This document shows, piece after piece, positions 1 through 11,273 of a stretch of 64,000 bases of DNA. Location of the stretch: contig NC_082696.1 in the NCBI RefSeq assembly GCF_949987515.2, positions 35,940,431-36,004,430 of the forward strand. Reading direction: 5' to 3'. The notes beneath the pieces were generated by a model that was not told where the DNA came from, did not search any database, and worked only from the letters and a program-made list of their open reading frames with translations. This DNA comes from Delphinus delphis (lineage: Eukaryota > Chordata > Mammalia > Artiodactyla > Delphinidae). Each line of letters starts with the position of its first letter. The stretch's first letter is position 1. The translations under genes were made by a program, and so were the position numbers.

Positions 1-119
1 GCGTGGGAACGCGGCCGCGCATCTGGGGCCCGGGAGCAGAGCGCGGGTGGAGAGAGGCGGCGGCGAGCGGGAGCGCGAAGTCGCTAACTCTAGATAGGGA
101 AGCGCGCGGACGTGGGCAC

Positions 120-178
120 AGGCGCGGGCGCGGGCGCGGGCGCGGCGGGGGCGGGGGCGGGCTGGCGAGGGGCGGGCT
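120..178 (+). repeat. GCGCGG hexamer run followed by clustered GC boxes
   Basis: About four imperfect copies of GCGCGG (roughly 121-146) run directly into GGGGGCGGGGGCGGGC (147-162) and GGGGCGGGC (169-177). The latter are classic Sp1/KLF-type GC boxes on the plus strand. The G runs are long and close enough to form a G-quadruplex. This supports a promoter reading of the island. Confidence 0.7.
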
Positions 179-289
179 CTGGACCTCGGGTTTTGGCGCT
201 CCTCCGCACCCAGCAGTCTGCCGGTGAAGTTTCAGCCCTGTGTTTAAAGAATAACCCCAAGCGCGTGGCTGAGTGTGAGCGAGCGTGTG

Positions 290-297
290 TGACGTCG
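290..297 (+). promoter_or_regulatory. CRE-like site TGACGTCG
   Basis: TGACGTCG differs from the palindromic cAMP-response element TGACGTCA only at the last base. It lies at the downstream edge of the first CpG peak. CREB/ATF factors bind such sites near transcription starts. The match is visible; function is inference. Confidence 0.45.
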
Positions 298-340
298 GGA
301 GGCGCCGTGGCTTAACCGAACCGCCCCACTCGGCTGTCCC

Positions 341-989
341 TTGTCTGGACCAAAACTGCTGACTGACTGACCCTGGCGGTCACATTTGCCCTCTGGGGTT
401 TTCGAAAACCCTAAATCAAAGTTGCTTCTCTTTGGCAACTCCCAAGGCTACTTCCGCGGCCTCTGGGCTGTGAACAGATAAGGACGCAAGTTTCCCCGAC
501 CAGGTACTTGACAACTGGCGGTCGGAGGGTCTGAGAGACCGGCCACCAAACGATTTTCTAATTGCACCTAATCAGTTCTTTCCATTTGGCCACTGAGGCT
601 GTGGATAATAGATCCCGTTGAGTAGACCGTGGGCTGGAGTTGTGTCTACTCTGGTGGCAGGAAGGACTAGAGCAATGATGCGGGTATTTCAGGACACAAT
701 TTTAGTAGTTTTTCAAGTTCGAGTTTTTCGGGCTTGGATTATCCAGATAATTGCAATTCACACTCCCTGGTTTGGGTAATCTCAGCGGTAGAGTTAAGTA
801 CAATCCCGGACGTGAAAAAAAATCGCGCTTGGAAATTAATTTGTTTTCTAAAAGACGAATGCGTGTCCAGTCTTTAGTGCATTGGACAGCGTGGGTTGTA
901 TAAAACTCTAGATGTGCTTGTAAAACATGTTTTCAAGCTGCTCTTTCCATCCATGCTCTGAGGTAGTTGTTTGAACCCGCTACTTAGTT
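341..989. other. Single-copy sequence between the two CpG peaks
   Basis: The composition is intermediate, with scattered CpG (for example around 420-540). No repeat family and no coding frame are recognised. It may be 5' flank, untranslated exon or start of an intron. A weak splice-donor-like CCAG/GTACTT lies near 500. Confidence 0.4.
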
Positions 990-1900
990 GTGTCTATGCG
1001 AGGGCAGCGGGAGGCGGTGGGCCCGCCGGGGCGCCGCGGTACCGGGAGGCGGGCGCCGGGTGGGTCGGGGTTGAGCTCGAGACTCCACTCGTTGCGCCGG
1101 GACAGCTCGGTGCTTAGAGCAGAAAAGCCTCTGAGACAGAGGCGTCAATCAGTCGCCACAGCCCTACGCCACGACGGAGTCTTATTTTTCTGGGGATCTG
1201 CTTAGGTCGTCCCCCTCTGACACTCCATTCTCTCCTCACACAAGACCGGCGCGGGACGGGGAGGAGAAGAGCAAGGGATGAGACTTGAAAAGACCGGGCC
1301 GGGGCAGGGCAGGGGGAGAGCGGGAAGGACCTGCAGTCCGCGGGTTAAGCCCTCGTTAAACCACAAAACCCCTTCCCCACACGCCCTCGTCTCTTTTGTG
1401 CGGTCCCCACCGCGGCGCCTGCAATAACCGTGTGAACAGAAACCCGAAACGTTCCATCCTGACTTCTGAAACTTAACACCGGGCAAAACACACAGTCGTC
1501 GGGAGCCGGGCGGGGCCTGGTGGGGATGCACCCGGTCAGCTCGAGGCCGCGGGGGGCGGTGACCCCCCAGCTCGGCTGTGGGCCTCCCCGCCGCGCGGGT
1601 CTCCGGGCCTTTCCTTCGCTGCAGCGCCGGCTGCCTGAGCGCGCTGCGGGGAGCCGAGCGGGCTCGCCTCCCTTCGGCTCTGACCTCCCCCGACGTCACT
1701 CGGCTCTCGGTCCTCACAGCCCGGCTAGGGAAGAGCCAGATCTGCGCGGGTCGACCGTCCCACCTCCCCGGCGGATGCGCCCGCGGCCAGTCCGCGCAGA
1801 CAACGCGGGGACACGCCGCCTCCAGCCTGGGGCGAACTCAGCCTTCACGACTTTTAGCGAAGGGTGCGCATTTTTCTGAAAGCGAATGTCTACAGATGCA
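990..1900. promoter_or_regulatory. CpG island, second peak
   Basis: Two CpG-dense stretches (about 1000-1100 and 1370-1860) hold GC boxes such as GGGCGG near 1510 and 1553. Frames of 60-171 codons exist on both strands, including a 171-codon minus-strand frame (1202-1717), but they are Arg/Pro/Gly-rich and look like chance readings of GC-rich DNA. With the first peak this makes a roughly 1.9-kb CpG-rich domain, as seen at bidirectional or alternative promoters and developmental genes. Which of these applies is not decidable from the sequence. Confidence 0.6.
1691..1698 (-). promoter_or_regulatory. CRE-like site TGACGTCG (minus strand)
   Basis: Plus strand CGACGTCA, which is the same 8-mer as at 290-297 but inverted. 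It sits in the most CpG-rich part of the second peak. Confidence 0.4.
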
Positions 1901-4900
1901 ATTAACCTTGGCCACGCGATCAAATTAGCGGGCGCTTCAAAACGCCGGGGACAAAACCTGAGATCATTACTGAAAAAAAATTTAAGAGTTCTTTCTCACT
2001 ATCCTACTGTATTTAATTATAATAATTGCGAAGAATTGCGAAGAGGGAAATGACTTGCTTGAAAAAAAGTTGCAGCTGGTTGAAGTTTTTCCATACTTGT
2101 CTCTGAAGACTTAACCACTGTACCATGCTATAAAGAAAAATGTGTCAGGGACGTTCGAAATGCACACGCGGATTTACTGTCGCTTAAAAATACTTCTTAA
2201 GCAAAGAGGGTCATATTTTAAAAACGTTTAGAACAGTGCCTGGTACGTTGGAAGCGCTCTATATACGTCTGTTAAATAAACAAGAATGCGTAAGGCAAAA
2301 GACCTCGGCGTTTTGAACACGACCAAAGTAATAACATGCTAACTTATCTGCAAGATACTTGATCGCAATTAGGCAGCACGAGATGTTTCAATTAGGTCTT
2401 TTATTCCCCTCTAATATCCCATTTGCCTATGCCCTGGTCAGGCGCCTTGTCTGACACTGAAAGTGCTTCTCGGGTCAGAGGGAGAAACGGAGGAAACTCT
2501 TTAAAACGCCCCAGCATCATTAAAAACGGTGGTGGATTCTCTGGAGTGCGAGAGCGAGGTGTAGGGGTGGCGTCTGCAGAGAGAAAGAAAAGAGAATGAG
2601 AAAACCGCGGGATTTCAAGCTTCATCGCCCCTCAGCGACATCCTTTTCAGTGAAAGTTGGTTGAAGGCTTAGGAAGAACTCGGGCAGAAGAAAAGATGTC
2701 CGCGCGCAGAGCAAACCACAGTTCGTTCCTTTTCAAAGATTTGTACAATGAGATAATTAGACCGAAAGATACGAAGAACTTCCCTACAAACGAAATGCCA
2801 TTAGGAAAGAAAGCCCAGAAAGACAGATCTAAACGGAATGGAGGAGGAAAGACTCAGCTGTCTTCCCGAAATTGGTCCTTTCCTCCTTGTTTTGTCCTTC
2901 TGTGATTTAACTCACTTACTGACGTGAGTGAGATGTCTTAATATAAAGTTACAGTTTTTGCACCTGTATTTTATACATCTGGCCATTTTGACCCTGTTAT
3001 AGCTTGTCCCACAAAATTTGAGTTGTGTTGCATAAATTAATGAAGTGATTACTTTGCTGCATTTTAAAATGCTCCTTGCAGCATTTCTGGAAGGAAAGCA
3101 GGATTTTTTTTTTTAATTCTAGGTCTGCTTTTTTCCTCATTAGAGCACTCTGATTTTTCAAGATCAGTGGTCACACTTTGTTACTTGGTACTTCTCTGAA
3201 TCCTTTGAGGTACTGCTTACAGTTACTGTAAAAAGTGTCAGCCACTCCAGTGTTTGGGTTCGTTAGAAAGTCACTAAGACATGACACCACTTTAAAAAAA
3301 TGTTTTAACTGAGCTTCACAGTGAAATACAGGCAGCTCTGTTATTTAAAGACCTTTATGTTAGTCTGAAAAGGCTAAGTGCACATCGTTCATATTGAGAA
3401 GTCCAATATTTTGCCCTTTCTGAAATATAATTATTTACACAGCTTTCTCTTGCAAATGGAAGACAAGCAGGTCGCCCCAAGATGTGCTAGTCTATTTGCA
3501 ATTGCTGGGGCAGGTGACATGCACGTGCGTGCGTCTGTGGGCAGCCTTGCTGGGCTGGCTTCCCTGACTACAAGGCTATTGTGAGCTGGCAACACTTTAA
3601 AGTGTGTGAGAATGCTGCACCCTGAGAGTGGAGGCCAAAGGCAAGATCCTTGTAAATTTCAATACCTTTCTCAACATCAGTCTGGCAGCAGGCAGCCCAA
3701 CCTAGGGTCACCGTTGGACACACATTTGCAAGCTAGTAAAGCAAAACAAAGCAGAAAGCAAGGGGAAATTTAGGCCCACCAACCTTGAAGTCATCCATAA
3801 AAGGGAACTGCTTTACCAGTTAACAATTATCCTTGCCTGGTTACCCACAAAAAGTGCATCGTTTTTTCTTGGCTTGCCCCAATAGGTGCTACTTATTTTT
3901 TACATCAGAAGCTTCAAGGTAGGAAGTCTAAGACCCAAAGGCCCCTTTCTTGGAGATTAGAATGTTTAAATTGATCTCTGTTATTAAGGGGCAATTTATT
4001 TAAAAGCTTTTATTTCATGAGTGATGTTATTAGTACCTAGCACATGCCCAAGGAGGAAGGCTGGTTTTATTGCAGGACACAGGAGAAGAGGGTTGTATAA
4101 TTAAGTAACCAGTTTTCCATACCCCTGTAAGCAACAGTCAAAAGATAACTAAACTCACTATATTAACTTCCTCTTTGTGAGTGTTAAACTGATGTTGGCA
4201 GGCTTTTCTATTAAGGAAATTCTTTAAAATTTTCATTTTCTTGAAGTTGGTTTGATTGAGAGATTTTTTTTCCCCTCTCAGGAATACAATAAGAAATATT
4301 CGCTCCTCTCATGGAAATCATCTTTTAACTAACTTCATCCCCATCCTCTAGAATAGAATAGTGCCTGACACATAATGGATATACAATAAATGGTTTGTGA
4401 ATGAATTTCTTGTCAAAATTAATGAACTCCTTGCTTCTTTCCATATATACAGAATTTAGATACATCAGAATAATAAAATGGAAATAAACAACCGTGAAGT
4501 AAAAAAAATCATGAAAAAAATTGAAAAGAATATACTTAAACATGAGCAGGAAACCATTTGCTGTGAATGGACCCTTAGGTCACTCCTGAGCTTCCTGGCA
4601 GCCAAGTCAGAAGAAACAGAGTGAGTTTTCTAATTCTTGTAATCGGAAAAGAGGAAGCACATTATTTGTCAAAAAAGAAAAAGTTTATCCAGCTGTGAAT
4701 TCTAAACGAGCTACATGATTGCCTTTTTCACAGATTTAAAATTTTTATTTTGTTTAAAACAATTATTTTCTTTGTCTAAAATTCTTCCCCAAGTATCTAC
4801 ATTAATTATTGCATGAACATTCGTATTATGTATAAATGAAGACAATAGTTTATCTCCTAATAGCTGAATAAGTCGTTTTCTATGCTCTCGCGATTAATAA

Positions 4901-6790
4901 ACTGACATTAATAGGACCAGTGCCTCACATAGTTACAAAAATGTGGATTCTCCATAGGAAAATTTCTTTCAGTTTTAGAAAAAGTTAAATCAAAGATTCA
5001 TGGATCTGGTTGGTTGGTATTACTTGATGAAAGTGAAAGAGACTCTACAGGTTTCTGAAATATCAAGTGCTATGGAAAAGTTTAAGACTAAAAGAATTTC
5101 CCAGTAGAATGCAAATGACCATGTATATATTTTTTCACACTTTTATTAGGATACTTTTATTAGATGGGTGCACATTTATGCCCTTATCTGCTTATTTTTA
5201 AATTGATAGAGACTTTATGGGGAAAAAAACCCCTCATAGACTGGAAATAAGAAGTTGCTAATTTTAGATTTATTGTAGAAAAATTGAAGGCTATTTTTGG
5301 ACCTTCATGCTTTGTAAACCTATTGAAGTAGTATGTTACAAGAAACAGAAAAATAGCAAGTTTGGCATCTGTTGTTTGAAGGGACAGCACAGAAGTTGTT
5401 TTTTTTTCTTTCTGGCTTTAGACTTCAAAATAATTTAATAATGTCATAATGTATTGGGAACATATGACTAAAATTTTTTAGAGATAGATTTTGGGTCTTA
5501 AGTAATAGCTCATTCCATTTCTAGGAATTGAATAAAGAAAACAGTTCTGTGACGAACTGCAGTATTCATCAGGGCAGTGCAGTCTGTTTGGAAACAAAAT
5601 GTCATGGTGCTTAGTAGAGAGCAGCCATGCTCGGCTGCAGCATGGAGAAGCTGTGTACTCTGCCTTGAATATGTAAGAAAGGTACATGGAAAGTACGTTT
5701 CCATAGCACTTTTAATCTGAGACTCCTAGGGCATTATTGAATCATGAATCTAAACTCACAGCACTGCAGCACTTGCCAAGGCTGGCTATCACGATTTTGC
5801 TAGAAAAACAGTCTCAACAGAGGCATTAACAGAGTCTGAAAATAGAAGACCAAGTTATGGATATAAAACAAAAAACCAATAAAACGGTGTATGTGGGTAT
5901 ATATGTATCTGTCTCCCTATATACAAACGGATAGATAAAAGTATCTGTATATAGACAGATAGAAAAGGCACAAAATAATTAAAGGTTTTTTAATTGACAT
6001 GACTGGATCGTTAGTTTATAAAAGGCTATGGTAATATCTGGCACTGACCAGTAACTCACATCACAGAGGAAAATGCTGCATTTTGTAATTAAACCACCAT
6101 TTGTAACATGAAATTTACAAATTGTAAATTTTTGTGTGTATTTTCTCCACTTTTAAAAATTACATTGACTGTATTCCAGTTTATATTATTTTAGATACTG
6201 AAATATGTTATCTTTATTCTATCATCTACATTTAAAATTAGTTTCCTTATGCAATTTAAAAAATGTAGATCCTTAGAAAAGCAGACTAATAGTTGAACCT
6301 CTTGGGGCAATGTTACGTTAAAGGGCTGGGAGAGTGATTCTCTCTGGTATTCAGGTGAACAACTGAAAAATCATGTTCTCTGTACATGAACGCATGAAAT
6401 ATTGTTAAATTAACTAACTATATACTTGCGTGCATAGCTTCTAGTTGAAATAACAAAGATTTGAACAAAATTTAAGATGAAAACATACTAACCATAAATT
6501 TATTTTTGTGTGTGTGTGGGAATTGGGAAAAGGATGTCCATACTTTAATTTTAACAACGAAACTCTTTGTTCTTATTCAAAAATGTAGTTTGGGAACTAA
6601 TACATTAGGAACATCAGAGTGGGGACTAAATAAACAGAACTGAGGGAGGAAATGATCTGAAAATAAAACCAAAGAGATTATAGACAGAAATCACTGACAG
6701 AACTATTAGTGTGTGTACTTGAAATTAATAAGGCTAACTCATTAATCATGGCTTGATTTTTTTCAGTCTGTGCCTCTCAATATGTCTGTT
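1901..6790. other. AT-rich mostly single-copy DNA, no gene seen
   Basis: I see no exon or substantial repeat in this stretch. Two short pieces look like the 3' tail shared by MIR/L2 elements in sense orientation: 2230-2285 (gaacagtgcctgg... followed by a taaataaa-like end) and 4348-4412 (gtgcctgacacataatgga... caataaatgg). A frame of 82 codons at 2657-2905 is Lys/Arg-rich but resembles no known protein. A degenerate TATA/GATA-type simple stretch lies at 5885-5965. Confidence 0.5.
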
Positions 6791-6794
6791 CTCA

Positions 6795-7555
6795 TTTCCA
6801 GGCCACTAAGTATTGAACACCTACTTTGAGTAATGCTCTCTCTCAGTTAAGCAGTGTGAGTGATACCTGGTGAGTAAGCCTCAATTCCTGCTCTCAGGAA
6901 ATAGCAGGGGAAATAACACGGCAGTCTAAACGCAAACAACTGTTACCGAGATGGGATGTAGTCAAGGCCAAAGTAAAACTGCATGCTATGGGCACAAAGA
7001 GAAAGAAGATTCATTTTTAAAGGGAGATCGAATCAGAGGCAGCGCCAAAATTTTTGTATAAGATTAGAGGTGGCAACCCTGTTGGAAGGGTGGGAGTGGC
7101 CCAAAGACTTTTGTCTTCAATTTCTCTTTATACGACAATCACACTATTCTTATTTAGATATTATGTTTATTGTCTTTGTATTGCTCTTAAGCATTATGAG
7201 AAGGGGAGTTTTCTAACCCCTTACCTCTCCTTTGGTGCAATCATAGGATTAAGGGAAAAAGTGAGCAGAGCCTTGAAGGATGTCCAGAATAACTACACTC
7301 ACAAATACACTCTCCTGGAGAAGGACCAGCATTTGCAAAGACACCTGAAGAGTGCAGGTGGTTCTTAGGGGAAGATGGATGATCCTCTGCTGGAGTGAAG
7401 GATATGGAGGAAAGGTGGGTGGAAGGGAAAGAGTTGTCTTGGGAAATGAATTAAGCTGTAGCCAAGTCATGGTGGAGCTTGCATGCCAACCTGCATGTCT
7501 TGAAGTCATTTGAGAGTCACTGGAGGTGTTTAAGAGAAGTGACATGTTTAGAGCT
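6795..7555 (+). repeat. Ancient mammalian interspersed repeat, family unassigned
   Basis: The text follows a pattern seen in many mammalian genomes: 'ttgaacacctacttt...' and 'attcctgctctcagg...', then 'gagccttgaaggatg', then '...ttgagagtcactggaggtgtttaagagaagtgacatg'. A related copy lies at 55500-56220 in the same orientation. It is too diverged to name. Open frames inside it (for example 7054-7368) are incidental. Confidence 0.45.
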
Positions 7556-8247
7556 ATAATTCATTAGATTGATCCAGTCAAGTTTCTTCCTTGTTTTAGT
7601 TGTCACTAATATGAATTGAAAACATTATAATAGAAGAAAAATTCAGGACAATTTGTCTTTATAAATGGAATTCTTCATCTTTTTTGCTCAGTGCAAGTCA
7701 CTTAGCCACCAGAAGAGCATTGTCAGGTAAGACTGTTAACTGAGTCCTGGGGAAACTCGCTGCTTTTAATTGGGTTCCTTGGGTTTTCTTTAATATGACC
7801 CAATTTAGATGAAAGAACATGTTCACTACCTGTTTTGTGGAGTATTCACAGAATTATGCTAGGACTTGCACATCAGTATTTATAGATTTGTTTTATAATA
7901 TGTCATGTCATAATTAAAATCAGCACAGTTATGCTCTCAAGGATTCAGAGAACTTTCTAAAGTGAGGTTTTCATCTTCATTGACTTCAAAGTAACACATG
8001 GGACATGAACATTGCTAGCCATCTCAGATTTATCCAGATTGAATACTTTCAGTGGAAGACTGAGTCCTGATTCCTTCTTGCTACTTTCTTGCTGAAAGAG
8101 AGAAATAGGTTACAGTTACTTTTCTACAGGGTGCCATAAATAAACATTCAAGGATGTTACAATTCAGGTGTTATTTAACAATTTTTAGACTAGTAAAATT
8201 ACATCTTTCCCTGAAAGGCCTTGTTGAAATGAAAGTAACTTGCATTT
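7556..8247. other. Single-copy DNA containing a splice-site-flanked 35-nt segment
   Basis: No repeat is recognised. At 7670-7691 a pyrimidine-rich stretch ends in CTCAG, and at 7724-7732 there is CAG/GTAAGA on the plus strand. Together these frame a 35-nt interval, 7692-7726, that could be a tiny untranslated exon; see findings. Confidence 0.3.
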
Positions 8248-8262
8248 AAATATTGGATATGC

Positions 8263-8444
8263 GGGCTTCCCTGGTGGCGCAGTGGTTGAGAGTCCGCCTG
8301 CCAATGCAGGGGATGCGGGTTCGTGCCTCGGTCTGAGAAGATCCCACGTTCCGCGGAGCGGCTGGGCCCGTGAGCCATGGCCGCTGAGCCTGCGCGTCCG
8401 GAGCCTGTGCTCCGCAACAGGAGAGGCCCGCGTACAGCAAAAAA
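8263..8444 (+). mobile_element. Cetacean CHR-type tRNA-derived SINE
   Basis: The element starts at gggcttccctggtggc and carries the pol III A-box-like TGGCGCAGTGG and B-box-like GGTTCGTGCC of its tRNA-derived head. It ends in a short A tail. A 15-bp target-site duplication (aaatattggatatgc) lies at 8248-8262 and 8445-8459, so both ends of the insert are secure. Compared with the copy at 14370-14588 it lacks about 16 bp between two GAGAGGCC repeats near the 3' end. Open frames on both strands across it are SINE sequence, not genes. Confidence 0.95.
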
Positions 8445-8459
8445 AAATATTGGATATGC

Positions 8460-8785
8460 AATCAGTAAACGGCAATAATGTTTAATAACGAAATGCAAGA
8501 CAGCCTTAAAATTGTGATTTTCTTTTAGTCACTGCATTGCAGTTGAGAATAAAACAAGGCTCCTATTAGTGAACAAAGGTTAGCAAGGTAGGGCTCTCGA
8601 TGAAGTTGAATCAGAGCGGAGAGCTTGCAGTGCAGAGACTTCCTTCAGATAATACTTCACATTCAGCTTCAATCCACTGAACAAACATCTAGTGTGCTCA
8701 TTAAGAAATTCAAAAGCAATGTAACAAGTGATTTTTGCCCTTGGAGAGTTTACTATCCAGAGAATACATTAACGATTTGAGTAAC
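8460..8785. other. Single-copy DNA
   Basis: About 330 bases with no recognised gene or repeat. Confidence 0.4.
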
Positions 8786-8787
8786 TG

Positions 8788-8919
8788 CCATTTATCAAGT
8801 GTTTGCTATGTGTCAGACACTAAGCTAACAAAGCGCTATGTGGATTAGTTTATTTAATCCTCACCAGAACCCCTTGAGGTAGGACAATCATTGTATGTAT
8901 GCGTGCATGTATGTGAATT
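8788..8919 (-). repeat. MIR element, first half (antisense)
   Basis: 'ccatttatcaagtgtttgct', then 'taatcctcaccagaaccc', then 'gaggtagga' reads as the antisense of the MIR 3' half. It continues at 9240-9385 after an inserted L1 piece. Confidence 0.8.
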
Positions 8920-9237
8920 TAGATTTATTTATTTTTTTCTTCCAGTTTTATAGAGATATAGTTGACATACAGCACTGTATAAGTTTAAAGTGTACAGCAT
9001 AATGATTCAACTTATATGCATCATGAAATTTTTGCCACAATAAGTTTAGTGAACATCCATTATCTCATATAGATACAAAATTAAAGAAACAGGAAACAAA
9101 CTTTTTCCTTGTGATGAAAACTGTTAGGAACTACTCTCAACAACTTTCATGTATAATCTACAGTACTGTTAATTATATCTCTCATGTTGTACATTACATC
9201 CCTAGTTCTTATTTATCTTATAACTGGATGTTTCATT
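8920..9237 (-). mobile_element. Old L1M 3' fragment inserted in a MIR
   Basis: 'ttttatagagatatagttgacatac' to 'cttatttatcttataactgg' is the antisense of a common old L1 3' untranslated region, with a T-rich left end representing the A tail. It separates two halves of one MIR. Confidence 0.75.
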
Positions 9238-9385
9238 ATCTTTATCGTACTGATGAGGAGTCAGACCCAGGGATGTTAAATGACTGCAGAAGGTTTTATG
9301 GGTCTTAAGGGATAGCTAGAGTCAGGTTTGACCCAGGGAATCTAATTCTGACCTAGTGCTCTTACCCAGTACTGGACTTTGCCTC
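9238..9385 (-). repeat. MIR element, second half (antisense)
   Basis: 'actgatgaggagtcagacc', then 'ttaaatgactgcagaaggt', then 'ctctta ccca' continues the MIR interrupted at 8919. Confidence 0.75.
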
Positions 9386-9582
9386 TGAGAAGAATTTATG
9401 TGACACAGACACAGACTGTGCAAATCGGTCGAAGTGACACATTTTAAGAAAAATTTGTTTCCCAATGACCATTTCTAAGTGTGCTGTTTGGAATGCCAAA
9501 ACATTTTCTCATAGAAATTGTGATACCTGGTGGTTAGTATTTTGTCTACCCTCAAAAAGCCTAACTACTCCATAACAGAGCC

Positions 9583-9790
9583 AGGAAAGTTTGTGGTTAA
9601 GAACATAAGCTTTAGCATCAGACACCAGGGGGACATTCTTAGCTCTGCCACTAGTTTCATGGCTTTGAACACACTCCTTTTTCTAAACCCAGGACCTCAT
9701 TCATGGGTTAATGATACCTAATAAAAGGGTAAGGATCAAATAAAATAGTGTCAAGTGCTCTTAGAAATGTGCTTCACACAGGGAAAGAGA
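9583..9790 (+). repeat. MIR element (sense)
   Basis: 'gtggttaagaacataagctt', then 'agctctgccactag', then 'gggttaatgatacctaataa', then 'ggatcaaataaaatagtgtc' follows the MIR consensus from near its start to the tail. The open frame at 9530-9721 is MIR-derived. Confidence 0.85.
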
Positions 9791-9859
9791 CAGATATTAT
9801 AGCTGATTAATCATGGGTCCTGAGAACAGAGGACAAACTTCCTTGTTATTTTATTTCTT

Positions 9860-10865
9860 TATGAAAATTAAAGCCATCTTTTATTGCTTTTATATTATAG
9901 TAGCAATACATGTTCATTGAAGAACAATTAGTAGATCATGTTAGTAATAATAACATTTAAATTGCCATTTAACCTGGCAATCACAGATAATCACCATTAG
10001 TACTTTAATCATTATTCTTTCAGTTTTTGTATTTTTTCCTTTCCACAAAACATGGGATCATTTTGCCTAATAATATTTAATAACCTGATTTTAAACCTAA
10101 ATATATATAAAATGAACATTTCCCTCATTTCATTAAATAGTCTATAACATTTTTTTCCTGATAGTGTAGTATTCTTTGGTATGGATGTACCATAAATTCA
10201 CTTAATGATTCCTTATCGTTGGACATTGAAATGTCTATAATCTTTTTTCTATTATGAACAATGCTGAAATAAACAACCTTGTAGGTTAAAAATGTATATG
10301 TGTTTTAAATTATTTTTAAACTAAATTATTAGAAATAGAATCAGGTGACCACTTTTGGTATTTCCTGCCAAATTATCTTTCATAACAGTTCGACCAATTT
10401 ATATCCCTTCCAGCAATGTGTGAGAAAACTCATTTCTTGTATCATCGCTAACACTAGATAGTTTGATAGTTGCCAACCTGATGGGTGAAATAGTATCTAT
10501 CATTTTAATTTTAGTTTTTTTGATTATTAATGATATAAGATGTTTTTCATAGTCTTATTGGTTATTTGTAGTTTTTTATGACTGTTGGTACACTTTATTA
10601 TTCTCTTGAGGTAGTTGTCCTTTTATTATTGAGTTAAAAGTGCTAATTATAAATAAAGGCACAATGTTGGTCTCATATATTACAAATATACATATATAAT
10701 TATTTCAGCTTCTCATTTTCTTTTAAATCTTATTTATGTACCTTTTGATGTATATGTACAGAGCTTTTTACTTTTTCATGTTTATCAGTATTTGATGTTT
10801 TTTCCCAGTTAAAAAAATTTTATTCAATCTAGAATTTATTTTGGTATATTTTATTATATAGGAAT
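9860..10865 (-). mobile_element. Old L1M fragment (ORF2 3' end and 3' UTR, antisense)
   Basis: Typical landmarks occur in order on the plus strand: 'gtagtattctttggtatgga', 'attatgaacaatgctg', 'cttccagcaatgtgtgag' and 'gatagttgccaacctgatg'. They are antisense to the 3' part of an ancient L1. It is strongly diverged and has no coding capacity. The right boundary is approximate. Confidence 0.7.
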
Positions 10866-10869
10866 GAAT

Positions 10870-10985
10870 TTTAATTCATTCAACAAACCTTAACTGCATG
10901 CCTACAATGTACCAGGTATGACTTTGCTTGGGGAATAATTGCTGTGTAAGGCAGGCAGAATTCCTGCCCTCAGGAGGCATTCCTC
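10870..10985 (+). repeat. Ancient interspersed repeat fragment, unassigned
   Basis: 'ttcattcaacaaaccttaac', then 'tgtaccaggtatga', then 'ttcctgccctcagg' resembles the beginning of the repeat seen at 6795 and 55500. Confidence 0.4.
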
Positions 10986-11273
10986 TTCAAGTGGCTCATT
11001 AGTTGATGCTCATACATTACTTTCCTCTCACTGACTTAAATTCCTCCTTTATTCCATACCAAATACATGTGTATAATCAGGTCGGTTTATAGACTTTCTA
11101 CTTGATACCATTTATTTGTTTCTTTGTTTCTGTGCCAGGATCTCACTGTTTTAATGATCATAATTTTAAAATAATGCATTTTAATAAATAGCAAGGCAAG
11201 GACTAATTTCATTCCTCTTGCTTTGTTCTTTAATTTTTTTCTTGACTTGTCCCTTCTTTTTTTTTTTTTTTTT

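Larger units (their letters stand above)
1..340. promoter_or_regulatory. CpG island, first peak; probable promoter or first exon of an unidentified host gene
   Basis: The sequence is very G+C-rich and dense in CpG from the first base, then drops to ordinary composition by about position 340. It holds several GC boxes, a GCGCGG hexamer run and a TGACGTC site, and no TATA box that I can see. Such blocks usually mark promoters and first exons of mammalian genes. Short open frames exist on both strands (for example 3-227 plus), but they are low-complexity Arg/Gly-rich translations of GC-rich DNA and match no family I know. Direction of transcription and gene identity cannot be decided because the island runs off the left edge. 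An unmethylated intergenic CpG island is the alternative. Confidence 0.7.

Noticed and set aside
1202..1717. 171-codon minus-strand frame in the CpG island
   Set aside because: Arg/Pro/Gly/Ser-rich reading of GC-rich DNA with an equally open plus strand; no recognisable domain.
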